Source: Tautonia plasticadhaerens
Lineage (GTDB): Bacteria; Planctomycetota; Planctomycetia; Isosphaerales; Isosphaeraceae
Assembly (NCBI RefSeq): GCF_007752535.1
Contig: NZ_CP036426.1
Span: 682,001-746,000 of the forward strand
Reading direction: 5' to 3'
Length of the DNA stretch: 64,000 nt
Of this stretch, positions 18,509-28,600 are shown in pieces. Under the pieces are notes generated by a model. It was given only the letters and a program-made list of their open reading frames with translations, searched no databases and had not been told where the DNA came from. Both the position numbers and the translations under genes were made by a program. The first letter of the stretch is position 1. Every line of letters begins with the position of its first letter.

Positions 18509-18580
18509 GACCCCGACGGGACTCGAACCCGTGTTACAGGTGTGAAAGACCTGTGTCCTAACCACTAGACGACGGGGCCG
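18509..18580 (-). tRNA. tRNA-Glu (UUC)
   Basis: On the minus strand the acceptor stem is GGCCCCG/CGGGGTC with discriminator G. The anticodon stem CAGGT/ACCTG encloses loop CTTTCAC with anticodon TTC. The T arm reads CGGGTTCGAGTCCCG. CCA is not encoded. It lies 20 bases beyond the symporter stop codon. Confidence 0.96.
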
Positions 18581-18748
18581 GGCTCGGCAGAACCCATTAT
18601 GGGAAGATTCCCTCCCCGGTCAAGCGGTCCTGGGAATGCGGGTTTCCTAGTGCGGATCACCGCCCCGGACGCTTGAAATAGGGTCGACCGGCGCGGTATG
18701 GTCACACTCCCATCACGCGGCGCCCCCTCGAACCAGGACCGACCCACG

Positions 18749-19300
18749 ATGAAACGCATCCTGATCCTGACCGGCGACGCCGGAGAGGCCCAGGAAATCT
18801 ATTACGCCAAGTTCCGCCTCGAGGAGGAGGGCTGGCGCGTGGAGATCATCGCCCCGGAGCGTCGCAGCTTCCTCTCGGTCGTGCATGACTTCGAGCCGGG
18901 ATTCGACACCTACACGGAGAAGCCCGGATACCGGGTCTCGGCCGACCTAGGGCTCGAAGAGTGCGATCCCACCGGCTACGACGGGCTGGTGCTCCCGGGA
19001 GGCCGGGCGCCGGAGTACCTCCGGAACAAACCGAAGGCGGTCGCCATCGTCGCGCACTTCCTGGAGGCCGGCAAGCCGATCGCGGCGAACTGCCACGGCC
19101 CCTTGCTCCTCTTCGCCGCCGGCTACGGCGAGGGCCGGACGTTGACCTGCTATCCCGACCTTGCCCCCGACGTCCGATCGGCGGGAGGTGAGTTCGTCGA
19201 CCGGGACGTGGTCGTCTCCGGTCCAGTGGTGTCCGTACGGGGATGGTCGGACAATGGGCCCTGGATGCGAGAGTTCGTCCGTGTCCTCAAGGCGAGGTGA
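18749..19300 (+). CDS. DJ-1/PfpI-family protein
   Basis: The 183-residue product is of normal length for the single-domain DJ-1/PfpI family. The start at ATG 18749 puts the first beta strand (MKRILILTGDAGEAQE) at the N-terminus. The nucleophile elbow is ANCHGPLLL, with the reactive Cys followed by His, and the preceding VLPGGRAPEYLR holds the conserved glycines. YDGLVLPGG is characteristic. Family members act as glyoxalases, amidases or stress-protective deglycases; the specific activity cannot be assigned. It is convergent with csrA. Confidence 0.85.
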   Translation: MKRILILTGDAGEAQEIYYAKFRLEEEGWRVEIIAPERRSFLSVVHDFEPGFDTYTEKPGYRVSADLGLEECDPTGYDGLVLPGGRAPEYLRNKPKAVAIVAHFLEAGKPIAANCHGPLLLFAAGYGEGRTLTCYPDLAPDVRSAGGEFVDRDVVVSGPVVSVRGWSDNGPWMREFVRVLKAR

Positions 19301-19309
19301 CGCTGAGGG

Positions 19310-19333
19310 GAGTTGCCCCACACGGGGCGACTC
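19310..19333. terminator. Hairpin between convergent pfpI-like gene and csrA
   Basis: GAGTTGCCCC and GGGGCGACTC form a 10-bp stem (one T-G wobble) with a 4-base loop, in the 36 bases between two convergent stop codons. It could serve both strands; no U-tract is present. Confidence 0.5.
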
Positions 19334-19336
19334 AAA

Positions 19337-19540
19337 TCAGTCGTCCTCGTAAAGCCGGGAGGCGGGCCGGTGTTCAGCCTGATTCTGGATCGCCTCGTAG
19401 ACCTCTCGCCGATGGACGCTCACGTCCTTGGGCGCCTCGATCCCGAGGCGGACCTTGTCGCCTCGAATCTCGACCACCGTCACGACGATGTGGTCATTGA
19501 TGATGATGCTCTCGTTCTTCTTCCGGGAAAGGACCAGCAT
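19337..19540 (-). CDS. csrA: Carbon storage regulator CsrA
   Basis: The 67-residue protein starts MLVLSRKKNESIIIND, the canonical CsrA N-terminus, and contains VTVVEIRGDKVRLGIEAPKDVSVHRREVYEAI, covering the RNA-binding strands (L4 and R44-type residues). The ATG at 19540 is preceded by GAGGG six bases upstream; a TTG two codons earlier is also in frame. CsrA binds GGA motifs in mRNA leaders and blocks or stabilises translation. No fliW or flagellar gene is nearby, so the sequence shows no local partner. Confidence 0.95.
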   Translation of the reverse strand: MLVLSRKKNESIIINDHIVVTVVEIRGDKVRLGIEAPKDVSVHRREVYEAIQNQAEHRPASRLYEDD

Positions 19541-19736
19541 CGCCAACCCTCATTGCGGTTCCGCGTCATGGGTGATCGTCAGTGACCGGGTTGGGATGAG
19601 CCCACGGCGCGGCTGTGATCGGGCGTTCACAGCCGGAAAGGGACAGACCCTCTCTCCGTGCCAGCTATCCGATAAACTGTAGCTGGAGGGGATGGGAAGG
19701 TCAAGCAGTTGCGCCGGATCCGCAGCCGACGCAGGT

Positions 19737-20489
19737 TCACACCGGGGCGTCGTCGGAGTACCGGCGGTAGAGGGCCCCCAGGCCCAGTTCGTTGATCTCC
19801 TCCTCGATTTCGTCCGGGGTCGGGTTGGCCATCCCCTCGCGAAGCTCCTGGATCAGTAACTCCAGGAACTTCGCCCGGGCCCGCTGGAGCGTCTTTCGGA
19901 ACGCCTCGGGGGTGAGATGTTCGCCCGTCCGCCTCGCGAGTTCTTCGGTCAACTCGTCGATCGAGGCTTCGGGGGAGGACATTCGCAAATTCAGGACCCG
20001 GGCGTACCGGTTCTTCGGGGTGCTCGCCTCGTAGGTCTCCAACCGGGAGATCACGCGGTTGATGACGACCTCCCTCCAGACCCGGTCGTACTCCAGGTCC
20101 GGGACGTTCGGGTCGGAGAGGTCGCCGGGCGGCAGCGGCTGGAGCTTCCGACCCCGGAAGTGGTCGATGATCAGGCGGTGCAGGACGGTGCGGAGGTAGT
20201 CCCGGAAGCGGCCCTTGGAGTTGTCCGCCCCGGCCAGCTTGTGGTTGAGCAGCTTGATCCAGAATTCCTGGAGCACTTCATCGGCGAGGTTGCGGTCCCG
20301 GAGCTTGAGGCGGAGGTAGCGCTCCACGGCATCGTGATAGCGGCCGATCAGGTCCCGCATCGCCGCCTGGCCTTCAGGCCCGGGCTCGTGGGCCGATCGG
20401 ACCAGACGCCAGTCGGTCTGGAGTTCGGTCAGCCGGTCGGTGGTCGCGTGGTCTGGCGTCACCGGTGGGTCGTCCTCCGAACCTTTCAT
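19737..20489 (-). CDS. ECF-type RNA polymerase sigma factor (planctomycete type)
   Basis: The roughly 250-residue product has a sigma-70 region 2 (about 45-130: DLIGRYHDAVERYLRLKL, then LADEVLQEFWIKLL and a FRDYLRTVLHRLIIDHFRG segment). It has a divergent region 4-like helix-turn-helix at about 180-235 (SIDELTEELARRTG followed by TPEAFRKTLQRARAKF). This layout matches ECF factors common in planctomycetes, often in Ser/Thr kinase signalling contexts. No anti-sigma gene is adjacent. The start at ATG 20489 is the best candidate; the frame continues upstream through Pro-rich sequence to 20585, across the parS-like site. Confidence 0.82.
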   Translation of the reverse strand: MKGSEDDPPVTPDHATTDRLTELQTDWRLVRSAHEPGPEGQAAMRDLIGRYHDAVERYLRLKLRDRNLADEVLQEFWIKLLNHKLAGADNSKGRFRDYLRTVLHRLIIDHFRGRKLQPLPPGDLSDPNVPDLEYDRVWREVVINRVISRLETYEASTPKNRYARVLNLRMSSPEASIDELTEELARRTGEHLTPEAFRKTLQRARAKFLELLIQELREGMANPTPDEIEEEINELGLGALYRRYSDDAPV

Positions 20490-20577
20490 CGACGCGACTC
20501 GGGTCGATCCGGGTGATGGGGGCTGCTCGACGGCGGCAGGATGGGCGTGGAGCCGGCCGGCCGGGTCGCTCGGCCCT

Positions 20578-20593
20578 GGTTCCACGTGGAACG
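20578..20593. other. parS-like site
   Basis: GGTTCCACGTGGAACG holds the same perfect 14-base palindrome (GTTCCACGTGGAAC, 20579-20592) as the site at 15869. It lies just upstream of the sigma factor gene, about 8 kb from parA. Confidence 0.7.
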
Positions 20594-20701
20594 GGGACCG
20601 GCCCGAGTGGCTCCCGGTCCCGCCTCAATCGGTCCCATCCCCTCCATTGGTGAGCTTACGCTACGATCGGGCCCGTGGAAACGGCCGACCGCTGCATTCA
20701 G

Positions 20702-20775
20702 CGCGCCCGGCAGGATTCGAACCTGCGACCAGCGGTTTAGAAGACCGCTGCTCTATCCGGCTGAGCTACGGGCGC
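20702..20775 (-). tRNA. tRNA-Arg (UCU)
   Basis: Minus-strand cloverleaf with acceptor stem GCGCCCG/CGGGCGC and discriminator G. The anticodon stem GCGGT/ACCGC encloses loop CTTCTAA (anticodon TCT). The T arm reads GCAGGTTCGAATCCTGC. CCA is not encoded. Confidence 0.95.
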
Positions 20776-20826
20776 CCCGGGAGAGAAGGGGTCGGGGTCG
20801 GGGCCGACGGGTCGGAATCGTGGCAA

Positions 20827-20900
20827 TACGCCCGGCAGGATTCGAACCTGCGGCCTGCGGTTTAGGAAACCGCCGCTCTATCCTCCTGAGCTACGGGCGC
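20827..20900 (-). tRNA. tRNA-Arg (CCU)
   Basis: Minus-strand cloverleaf with acceptor stem GCGCCCG/CGGGCGT (one G-U pair) and discriminator A. The anticodon stem GCGGT/ACCGC encloses loop TTCCTAA (anticodon CCT). The T arm is identical to that of the neighbouring tRNA-Arg (UCU), 51 bases away, so the pair probably arose by duplication and shares a transcript. Confidence 0.95.
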
Positions 20901-21088
20901 ATCGGGTCGGTGGCAGCGGTGATTGTCGCCGGGAGGGGGGCCACTGTCAACGGATTGGACCCGGGCCTCCACCTGCCGGTTCGGCACTTGACCGGGCGAG
21001 GACCCGGGCCGATGCTGTGCGGGCGGGCCCGATCGGGTCGCACGAGGGGGCAGGGGGAAGCTGGCGTGATCGCCGGCCGGAGGTGCCG

Positions 21089-21868
21089 ATGATGGAGTCT
21101 CGCGTCGCGGTCGTCACCGGGGGGGGGCGGGGGATCGGCCGGGGGATCGTCTCGTCCCTCGCGGCCGACGGACTCGCCGTGGTCGTCAATTATCGCTCGG
21201 ACGCCTCGGCCGCTGAGGAGGCGTGTCGGCTCGCCGAGTCGGCGGGTTCCCCGAAGGCGATGGCCGTTCGGGCCGATGTGGCGGACCTGGACCAGGGACG
21301 GGCCCTGATCGATCGCACCCTCGAGGCCTTCGGGCGGCTCGACCTGCTGGTCAACAACGCCGGTGTCGCACCCGATCGACGCCTCGACATTCTGGAGACC
21401 ACCCCGGAGAGCTGGGACCGCGTCCTGGGGATCAACCTCCGGGGGCCATTCTTCCTCTCGCAGTACGCGGCCTCGGCCATGCTCGATCGGGCCCTCCCGG
21501 GAGGCCCGGTGCCGCCGACCATCGTCTTCGTCACCTCGATCTCCAGCGAATTCGCCAGCGTCAACCGGCCGGAATATTGCGTCTCGAAGGCGGGGATGAG
21601 CATGGTCGCCCAGCTCTTCGCGGCGCGGTTGGCGGAGCAGGGGGTCCGGGTCTACGAGGTCCGTCCGGGGATCATCGCCACCGACATGACGGCAGGGGTT
21701 CGGGAGGCGTATGATCTCCGGATCGCCGACGGGCTGAGCCCGATCCGACGATGGGGGACCCCCGAGGACGTCGGCAAGGCCGTGTCGGCGGTCGCCTCCG
21801 GCTTGCTTGGCTTTTCCACCGGCCAGGTGCTCTACGTCGACGGCGGGTTGAACCTGCGGAGGCTCTGA
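21089..21868 (+). CDS. Short-chain dehydrogenase/reductase
   Basis: The 259-residue classical SDR opens with the NAD(P)-binding GGGRGIGRGI (about 11-20). It has the NNAG motif in LLVNNAGVAPDR, the catalytic Ser in VTSISSEFA, and YxxxK as YCVSK. This is the FabG-like layout. No fatty-acid synthesis genes are adjacent, so the substrate may be a sugar or other 3-oxo compound. GGAGG lies five bases before ATG 21089; a second ATG follows directly. VNYRSDAS after the second strand suggests NADP preference, by family precedent. Confidence 0.9.
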   Translation: MMESRVAVVTGGGRGIGRGIVSSLAADGLAVVVNYRSDASAAEEACRLAESAGSPKAMAVRADVADLDQGRALIDRTLEAFGRLDLLVNNAGVAPDRRLDILETTPESWDRVLGINLRGPFFLSQYAASAMLDRALPGGPVPPTIVFVTSISSEFASVNRPEYCVSKAGMSMVAQLFAARLAEQGVRVYEVRPGIIATDMTAGVREAYDLRIADGLSPIRRWGTPEDVGKAVSAVASGLLGFSTGQVLYVDGGLNLRRL

Positions 21869-22015
21869 CCCCACGGGCGTCCTTTGCTTCTCGGGGGGCA
21901 TGGCCTAGAATAGTGATGGTCGACCGCGTCCGGGGCGGCGAGCCGAGCGACCTCCGTCCGTCGGTCGTCAGCGGATCCCCGCTCGCCCTGGTGTCCGGAC
22001 GGGATCGGACTTCCC

Positions 22016-23578
22016 ATGGATGAGATCATCCCGACACAGACGACCCAGACCGTCACGCGGCTGGGGAGCTATCGACTCGTCGAGCCGCTCGGCTCGGGGG
22101 GGATGAGCTCGGTCTTCCGGGCGGTCCACATCGACAGCGGGTACGAGGTCGCCCTCAAGGTCCTGCCCCGCTACCTCGCCAAGAATCCGACCCTCCTGCA
22201 GCGGTTCCTCCGAGAGGCCCAGAGTGCGGAGGCGCTGGAGCACCAGAACATCGTCTCGATCTACGATCGGGGGTCGGAGAGCGGCCGGCACTACCTGGTG
22301 CTCGAATATGTCGAGGGCTCGGACCTGCACGACCGGGTCCGCCGATTCGGCCCGATGGAAGTGCCCGAGGCGATGAGGGTCGTCCGAGAGGCGGCGCTCG
22401 GGCTCCGGTACGCCTGGAGCAAGGGGGTCGTCCACCGGGATATCAAGCCGGCCAACATCCTGATGGCCCGCGACGGCGCGGTCAAGTTGATCGACCTGGG
22501 CCTGGCCCTCCAGAGCGAGGCGGAGGACGAACGCGTCACCCGGCACGGCACGACCGTCGGCACCGTGGACTACATGGCCCCCGAGCAGGCCAGGGACAGC
22601 CGGGGGGCCAACGAGCGGAGCGACATGTACTCCCTCGGGTGCACCTCGTATTACCTCTTGACCGGCTTCCCCCCGTTCCCCGGCGGGCACATCGCCGACA
22701 AGCTCCGGCGCCACGCGACCCAGCCAGTCCCGGACGTCCGCCAGCTCCGGCCGGACGTCCCCCGGGCCGTCGCCAAGCTCATCCAGCGATTGATGGCCAA
22801 GAAGCCCGGCGACCGATTCGCCAGCTACGACGCCCTGCTCGAGGAGCTCGACCGGCTGGAGGTCGAGGACTCGGACGAGGGGACCGGCTCGTTCGAATTC
22901 GCCCTGATCGCCGACGAGGACGAGTCCGCCGACTTCGACCTCGGGGAAGGCGCCCGGCTCATCGAGGCCCCCTCGACCCGGGACGTCCCCCCGGTGGCCG
23001 ATCCCCCCTTCGGGGCCGACATCCAGGCCCCGTCGACCGCCTCCTACCCCCCGACCCGGTTGCCGAGGCCGGAGCCCACGTCCCGGCCCGAGCCCGAGCC
23101 CGAGGTGAGGCTTTCGGAGCTGGCCGACCTCCTCTCGGACGAGGAAGAACCGGCCCCCCGACACCGATCGGGCCCGTCGGGCCCGGCGGGGCCTCCCCCA
23201 GAGCCGCTCCGCCGGGGTCGAGGCGCCGCGAGGCCCCGAGTTGCGGCGGACGACGCGTTCGACCCGTTCTCCGATCTCGACGAGGATCACCCCCCGGCCG
23301 GATCGGCCGCGATCGGTTCCCGGCGATCCTACGGTCAGGAGGCATCGGTCCAGGCCTGGGTGATCGGCGGGGCCGTCGTGGGCCTGGTGGTCGCCCTTCT
23401 CGGCTTCGCGATCATCAGCTTGATTCGCATGGACTGGGCCGGCGGCCCTGTCGCGGATGACGGCCCGGAGGTCCGGTCGGGGACGCTGGTCGAACCGTCC
23501 CTCGGGATCGACCGAACCGGGGGGACCGGTGACGTAGGGAGGCCGTCCATGACCCACGGCCCCCCGCTCGTCGGCTGA
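22016..23578 (+). CDS. Transmembrane Ser/Thr protein kinase
   Basis: The 520-residue protein has an N-terminal PknB-like kinase domain. The glycine loop GSGGMSSVF is at 27-34, the ATP-binding Lys48 in VALKVL, the catalytic loop HRDIKPAN at 140-147, and DLG rather than DFG at 160-162. The APE-like motif MAPEQA and an activation segment with threonines follow. A Pro/acid-rich linker (about 285-435) leads to one membrane helix near 441-465 and a short tail. No sensor domain follows. Planctomycetes carry many such kinases. Substrates are unknown. The SDR gene upstream ends 147 bases earlier. Confidence 0.92.
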   Translation: MDEIIPTQTTQTVTRLGSYRLVEPLGSGGMSSVFRAVHIDSGYEVALKVLPRYLAKNPTLLQRFLREAQSAEALEHQNIVSIYDRGSESGRHYLVLEYVEGSDLHDRVRRFGPMEVPEAMRVVREAALGLRYAWSKGVVHRDIKPANILMARDGAVKLIDLGLALQSEAEDERVTRHGTTVGTVDYMAPEQARDSRGANERSDMYSLGCTSYYLLTGFPPFPGGHIADKLRRHATQPVPDVRQLRPDVPRAVAKLIQRLMAKKPGDRFASYDALLEELDRLEVEDSDEGTGSFEFALIADEDESADFDLGEGARLIEAPSTRDVPPVADPPFGADIQAPSTASYPPTRLPRPEPTSRPEPEPEVRLSELADLLSDEEEPAPRHRSGPSGPAGPPPEPLRRGRGAARPRVAADDAFDPFSDLDEDHPPAGSAAIGSRRSYGQEASVQAWVIGGAVVGLVVALLGFAIISLIRMDWAGGPVADDGPEVRSGTLVEPSLGIDRTGGTGDVGRPSMTHGPPLVG

Positions 23579-23640
23579 GCTGACGACGCCGGAGGCCGGA
23601 TCCGGCGTGGATCGCCCATCCCCGGGGCGGAGGCTCCTCG

Positions 23641-24513
23641 TTGCCCGACCGACGATCCGCCATCCGACTGCTCGTCCCGCTGGTCCTGCCGCTTTGCGGG
23701 ATCACACGGTTTGGGCTCGCCGACGAATCCACCGCGAGGCCGCCAGTCACCGTCACGGGCGCGTGCGTCCCGAGGCCGCCGGTGGTGATCCCCTACGCGC
23801 CGCGGGTCGTGCTGCTCCCCTCAACGGGCGGCCTCGTCCCCTACGCCCCCCCCATCTTCGTCACCCCGGGCCGCGGCGGACCATGGGTCACGATCCCCCC
23901 GGCGTTCCCTGCGCCGCCGGTCGTCCCCTTGCCGATCGGGGCGTCGCCGGTCCTGTTCCCCTTCCCAGCAGCCCCGATCCCGGGGGACCCGGGGCAGGGG
24001 GGGGGGATCCCGGCCGAGCGGCCCCGAGCCGGAGATGGCCCTGATCCCAGGGATGCGGGGCGGGCCGCCGAGTTGCTGACCTTCGGTGACCGGAACTTTC
24101 GGGCCGCCGACCTGCGTCGCGCCGACCGTCGCTATCGTCAGGCGATGCGCGCCGCCCCGCTCTCGGCCCCCCCGAGGGCCCGCCTCGCCCAGGTCGCCTT
24201 CGTCCGGGGCGAGTACCGGGAGGCCGCCGACCGACTCCGGGAGGCGATCGCCGCGGATCCCCGATGGCTGCTCCGCGCCCGCGACGTCCAGGCCCTCCAC
24301 GCCGAACCGGCCGACTTCCACGACGCCCTCGCCTCCCTGGAGGCCCACCTCCAGGCCGAGCCCGACGACCGCGACGCCTGGCTCGTCCTCGGCACCCAAT
24401 TGCTCCTGTCCGACCGGATTGACCGGGCCGCCGACGTAGTGCTCCGCCTCGACGACCGCCGGTCCGACGCCTTGCTGGCCGCGCTCCGGGAGGCCAGCGG
24501 CGTCGATCGCTGA
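23641..24513 (+). CDS. Secreted proline-rich TPR protein
   Basis: The frame opens with TTG at 23641, eight bases after CGGAGG, and gives a 290-residue product with a signal peptide-like start (RLLVPLVLPLCGITRFGLAD). A proline- and glycine-rich section at about 35-130 contains several VxPYAP-like repeats. Then come helical TPR-like repeats at about 140-270 (AELLTFGDRNFRAADLRRAD, YREAADRLREAIAADPRW, SLEAHLQAEPDDRDAWLVLG). No catalytic residues are visible; a role in protein-protein contacts in the envelope is the likely reading. It follows the kinase gene by 62 bases and may be in the same transcript. Confidence 0.72.
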   Translation: MPDRRSAIRLLVPLVLPLCGITRFGLADESTARPPVTVTGACVPRPPVVIPYAPRVVLLPSTGGLVPYAPPIFVTPGRGGPWVTIPPAFPAPPVVPLPIGASPVLFPFPAAPIPGDPGQGGGIPAERPRAGDGPDPRDAGRAAELLTFGDRNFRAADLRRADRRYRQAMRAAPLSAPPRARLAQVAFVRGEYREAADRLREAIAADPRWLLRARDVQALHAEPADFHDALASLEAHLQAEPDDRDAWLVLGTQLLLSDRIDRAADVVLRLDDRRSDALLAALREASGVDR

Positions 24514-24562
24514 TCGAGGATCCGGCCCGACCCCGCCCGAACACCGACCGGGACGACGCCCC

Positions 24563-25504
24563 ATGCACGCCGCCGCCCGCTACTACGCCGCCGCCTGCCA
24601 GACGGATCTCCCCTGCTCCCGATCCCGGGACGAACTTCCCGGTCGGGTCGACCGGCTCCTCGGGATGGTCGACGCCGCCGTCGTCGGCTACCGCCCCTTC
24701 TTCGACGTCCGGCTCGTCGTCTTCCCCGAGTTCTCCCACGCGGCGCCGATCTACGAGACGGCCGGGGAATTGCTCGACCGCCTCGCGGTCCCGCTCCCCA
24801 ACGAGCAGACCGACCGCTATGCCTCGAAGGCGAAGCAGCATGGGGTCTACATCCAGACGGGCACCTTCCTGGAGTCCGACCCCCGGTGGCCGGGCGTCGT
24901 CTTCAACACGACCTGCCTGATCGGCCCCGACGGGCTGCTGTCGAAGTACCGGAAGGTCAATCCGTGGCTCCCCTGGGAGGTCCACGCCAGCCCCCATGAC
25001 CTGCCCGGTTACGACGAGCCGCTGTTCCCCGTCGCCGAGACGGAGATCGGCCACATCGGCGCGGCGATCTGCTACGACTGGCTCTTCCCCGAATCGCTCC
25101 GGGCCCTCGCGCTGGGCGGTGCCGAGGTCCTGATCCGGGTCTCGGCGTACATGGACCCCTGGGGGGCGACCCCGCCGATGGACTGGTGGACGCTGTTCAA
25201 CCGGGCCCGGGCGGTCGAGAACATGGCGTTCGTGGTCGCCTCGAACCAGGGGGCGTCGTACTCCAACTACCCGCCCTTCTCCTGGCCGGGCGGGAGCATG
25301 GTCGTCGACTTCGACGGCCGGATCCTGGCCCAGGCCGATCCCGGCCCCGGTGAGAAGATCGTGGTCGGCCCAATCGACCTGGCCGGGCTCCGGGAGGAGC
25401 GACGGCGGCGGCAGGGCCATGCGATGCTGTCCCACATCAGGAGCGAGGCGTATACTGGGCTCTACGCCCGGCCCATCTATCTTCCTCCCGGCCGGGACGC
25501 CTGA
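24563..25504 (+). CDS. Carbon-nitrogen hydrolase (nitrilase superfamily)
   Basis: The 313-residue product carries the Glu-Lys-Cys triad of the superfamily: Glu56 in VVFPEFS, Lys131 in SKYRKVN, and Cys170 in AAICYDWLFPE. The length fits aliphatic amidases or carbamoylases rather than NAD synthetase fusions. Family members hydrolyse amide or nitrile C-N bonds. YMDPWGATPPMDWW after the catalytic cysteine is unusual and may shape substrate choice, which I cannot assign. It follows the TPR gene by 49 bases. Confidence 0.88.
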   Translation: MHAAARYYAAACQTDLPCSRSRDELPGRVDRLLGMVDAAVVGYRPFFDVRLVVFPEFSHAAPIYETAGELLDRLAVPLPNEQTDRYASKAKQHGVYIQTGTFLESDPRWPGVVFNTTCLIGPDGLLSKYRKVNPWLPWEVHASPHDLPGYDEPLFPVAETEIGHIGAAICYDWLFPESLRALALGGAEVLIRVSAYMDPWGATPPMDWWTLFNRARAVENMAFVVASNQGASYSNYPPFSWPGGSMVVDFDGRILAQADPGPGEKIVVGPIDLAGLREERRRRQGHAMLSHIRSEAYTGLYARPIYLPPGRDA

Positions 25505-25639
25505 TCCGCCCGTCCGCCGGCCGGTCCTCCCGATCCGGGGAAACCGCCGGCCGATCCCCCGAGGCGTCGGCATCCGCCGGACACCGACCCCGGGGCCGAA
25601 CCGCCCGCAGTCGACCTCTCACTTCGGAGTCTTCCGACG

Positions 25640-28600
25640 ATGCGGCTTCCGCGACGCGACTGCCCGCCGCTCCTCGCACTGGTCCCGCTCGCCATCCTTC
25701 TCATGCTCCCCGGGTGCGGCTGGTTCAAGGGTAAGGGCCCGGCCGTCCCCGGGGCGGACATCCCCGGAATCCTTCCTTCGCAGATGGAGCCGGTCCTGGA
25801 GGCCCACTACGCCGGCCTCGGCCACATGGAGCGCTACGAGTACGCCGACGCCGCCGCCCGTTTCCGGGAGATCCGGGAACTCGCCCCCGACTGGCAGCCG
25901 GCCAAGATCAACCTCGCCATCGCCCTGCTCAATCAGACCGGGGAGGCCATCGCCGATGACGAGTCCCAGTCCGGCGGCGCAACCGAGGCCGGGGGCGACG
26001 GCGGCCCCGACCGCTTCGAACAGGCCATCGCGCTGCTCGACGAGGTCCTCGCCGAGGAGCCCGACAACCTCCACGCCCACTACAGCAAGGCGATCATCCT
26101 GGAGCAGGTCGGCCGCTGGAAGGAGGCACACGACGAGTTCGCCGCCGTCGTGGAGGGCGACCCCTATGACGCGCATGCCCTCTATTGGTATGCCGTCACC
26201 ATGCCGGATTCCTCCGGCACCGAGCGGGCCGCCCTGTTCGAGCCCGAGAAACTCGTCGAGCCGCTGGAGAGGGCCCTCGCCATCAATCCTTACCTCGTCC
26301 CGGCCCTCTACAACCTCTCACGGGTCTACGTCCGCCCTGAGGTCGGCCGACGCGAGGATTACGACCGACTGACCGACCTGAAGAATCGCCTCGACCCCCA
26401 GCGCAGCGAGCCCCCGCCCGGCATGGGAGACACCGCCGCCAAGGTCTACGGCGAGATGGGCCGATACGCCGAACTCGTCGGCCCCCCCTCCCGACGGGTC
26501 CCACCGGTGGCCGACGCCCCGCCGCCGAGGTTCTCCGAGATGCGGGTCGCCGAGGTCGAGTTCCCCGAGGGGCACCGCTGGGCCTCGAAGGGCGACTTCA
26601 CCGGCCCCCTCGCCGTCGTCGGCCGTGCCCGGGACCGCTTCGGGGCCGGGGTCGCCGCCTTCGATGCCGACCGCGACGGCAAGATCGACCTCTACGCCAC
26701 CGCCGCCGTCGTCGGCCCGGACGGCGTCCGGGATGCGCTCCTGCTCAACCTGGGGGATGGTCGTTTCGTCGACGCGTCCGCCGAATTCGGCCTGCCGACC
26801 GACCTCCCCAGCATCGGCGTGGCCGCCGGCGACTTCGACGCCGACTTCTTCCCCGACCTGTACCTCGCCCGGGTCGGGCCCAACCTCCTGCTCCGCAACA
26901 CCGGCGAGGGCCGCTTCGAGGACCTCACCGAGGCCACCGACACGGACGGCGGCGACGCCCTCACCGTCACGGCCCGCTGGCTCGACCTCGACCTCGATGG
27001 CGACCTCGACCTGTTCGTCGTCAACCACTGCGACGTTTCCCGGTCCGAACAGGCATTCACCGACGACTCAGAGGGTGGCGCCTTCACCGTCGCTTACCGC
27101 AACGATGGGACGCCGGTCCCGGTCGACGCCGGCACGTCCCTCTCGGCCGCGCCGCTGGCGGTGGAGGGCCCCAAGGCCAACGCCGTCGCCGGCCTGGAAA
27201 CCGCCTTCTCTGACTGGAGCGACGCGATCGCGCTGCACGATGCGGAGGTCCCGCACTCGGCCGTTGCGGCCCTGGACATCGATTCGGATCGGGACCTCGA
27301 CCTGGTCCTCGCCGCCGACGGCCAACCCCTGCGCGTCGCGCTGAACGACCGGCTCGGGCAGTTCCACGCCGTCGACCTGCCGGCCGACAACCTCGCCGCC
27401 CGCCTGGGGGGGCTGCTCGTCGTCGACCTCGATCAGGACGGCCGACCCGACCTCGTCGGGCTGGGGGCCAACGGCGGTGCGATCGCCTGGCGGAATTCCT
27501 CGGAGGGCAGGGGGGAGGCGCTCGACCTGAAGCTGGAGCCCTGGCCGATCGACGCCAAGGGGTGGCGATCGGCCACCGTCGCCGACCTCGACCTCGACGG
27601 CCATCCCGACCTGCTCTCGACCTCCCTCGCCGACGGCGAGATCCCCGCCTGGGCCCGCAACGAGGGGGACCGCTCCTCCGCGCGTCCCCTGCCGACCGCC
27701 CCCGCAGCATCGTCGGAGGACGACCCGTCGCCGATCCTCGGCGGAGCGCTCGTCGACCTGTTCGACGAGTCGCCCTTGCCCGACGCGGTCTACGTCCGCG
27801 ACGGCGCCCCGCCGATCGTCGCCGAGAATCTCGGCAACGGCCGACGCTGGCTGGGGCTCGACCTCGCCGGCCGCTGGAACATCTACCCCGAGCTGATGCG
27901 GACCAACCCGCATGGCCTGGGGACGAAGGTCTCGCTCGAAGGGGCCGACCTGTCGGTCCAGTACCACCACACCTCGACCGAGTCCGGCACGGCCCAGTCG
28001 ATCACCCCGGTCGTGCTCGGCCTCGGGAGTTCCGAACTTGTCCCGCTGGTCCGCCTCAGGTGGCCCGACGGCGTGATGCAGACCGAGCTGAACCAGGCCG
28101 CCGACGTGATGGTCACGCTCGCCGAGAAGAATCGCAAGACCGGCTCCTGCCCGGTGCTTTTCACGTGGAACGGCGAGCGGTTCGCCTGCATCGGCGACAT
28201 CCTCGGCGGCGGCGGCATGGGCTACCTCGTCGCCCCCGGGGTGTACAGCCAGCCCGACCGCGACGAGATGGTCCACGTCCGGGCCGATCAGCTGGCGGAG
28301 CAGGGGGGCGTCTATCGCCTCTCGATCACCGAGCCGATGGACGAGGTCTCCTACCTCGACCACCTCGTGCTCGACGTCGTCGACCGCCCGCCCGGCGTCG
28401 ACGCCCACCCCGACGAGCGGTTCTCACCCGGCGGCAACCGCCCGACCGGCGAGCTGATCGCCTGGAGGGAGACGATCGCCCCGCAGGCCGCGACCGACCT
28501 GGAGGGGGACGACGTCCTGGAGACGCTTTCGGCGAACGACCGGGACACCGTCGACGACTTCAAGCGGCACGTCCGCTGGATCGGGTATGCCGATGAGCAC

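Larger units (their letters stand above)
20490..21088. other. 599-base intergenic region with parS-like site and two tRNA genes
   Basis: Between the sigma factor and the SDR gene this stretch contains the parS-like palindrome near 20578 and the two tRNA-Arg genes, which lie 51 bases apart. The 188 bases before the SDR start show no gene I can support. Confidence 0.6.

Noticed and set aside
28157..28172. CTTTTCACGTGGAACG as a parS-like site
   Set aside because: It lies inside the large lipoprotein gene, matches the pattern at only 13 of 16 positions, and the sequence is explained by the coding frame.
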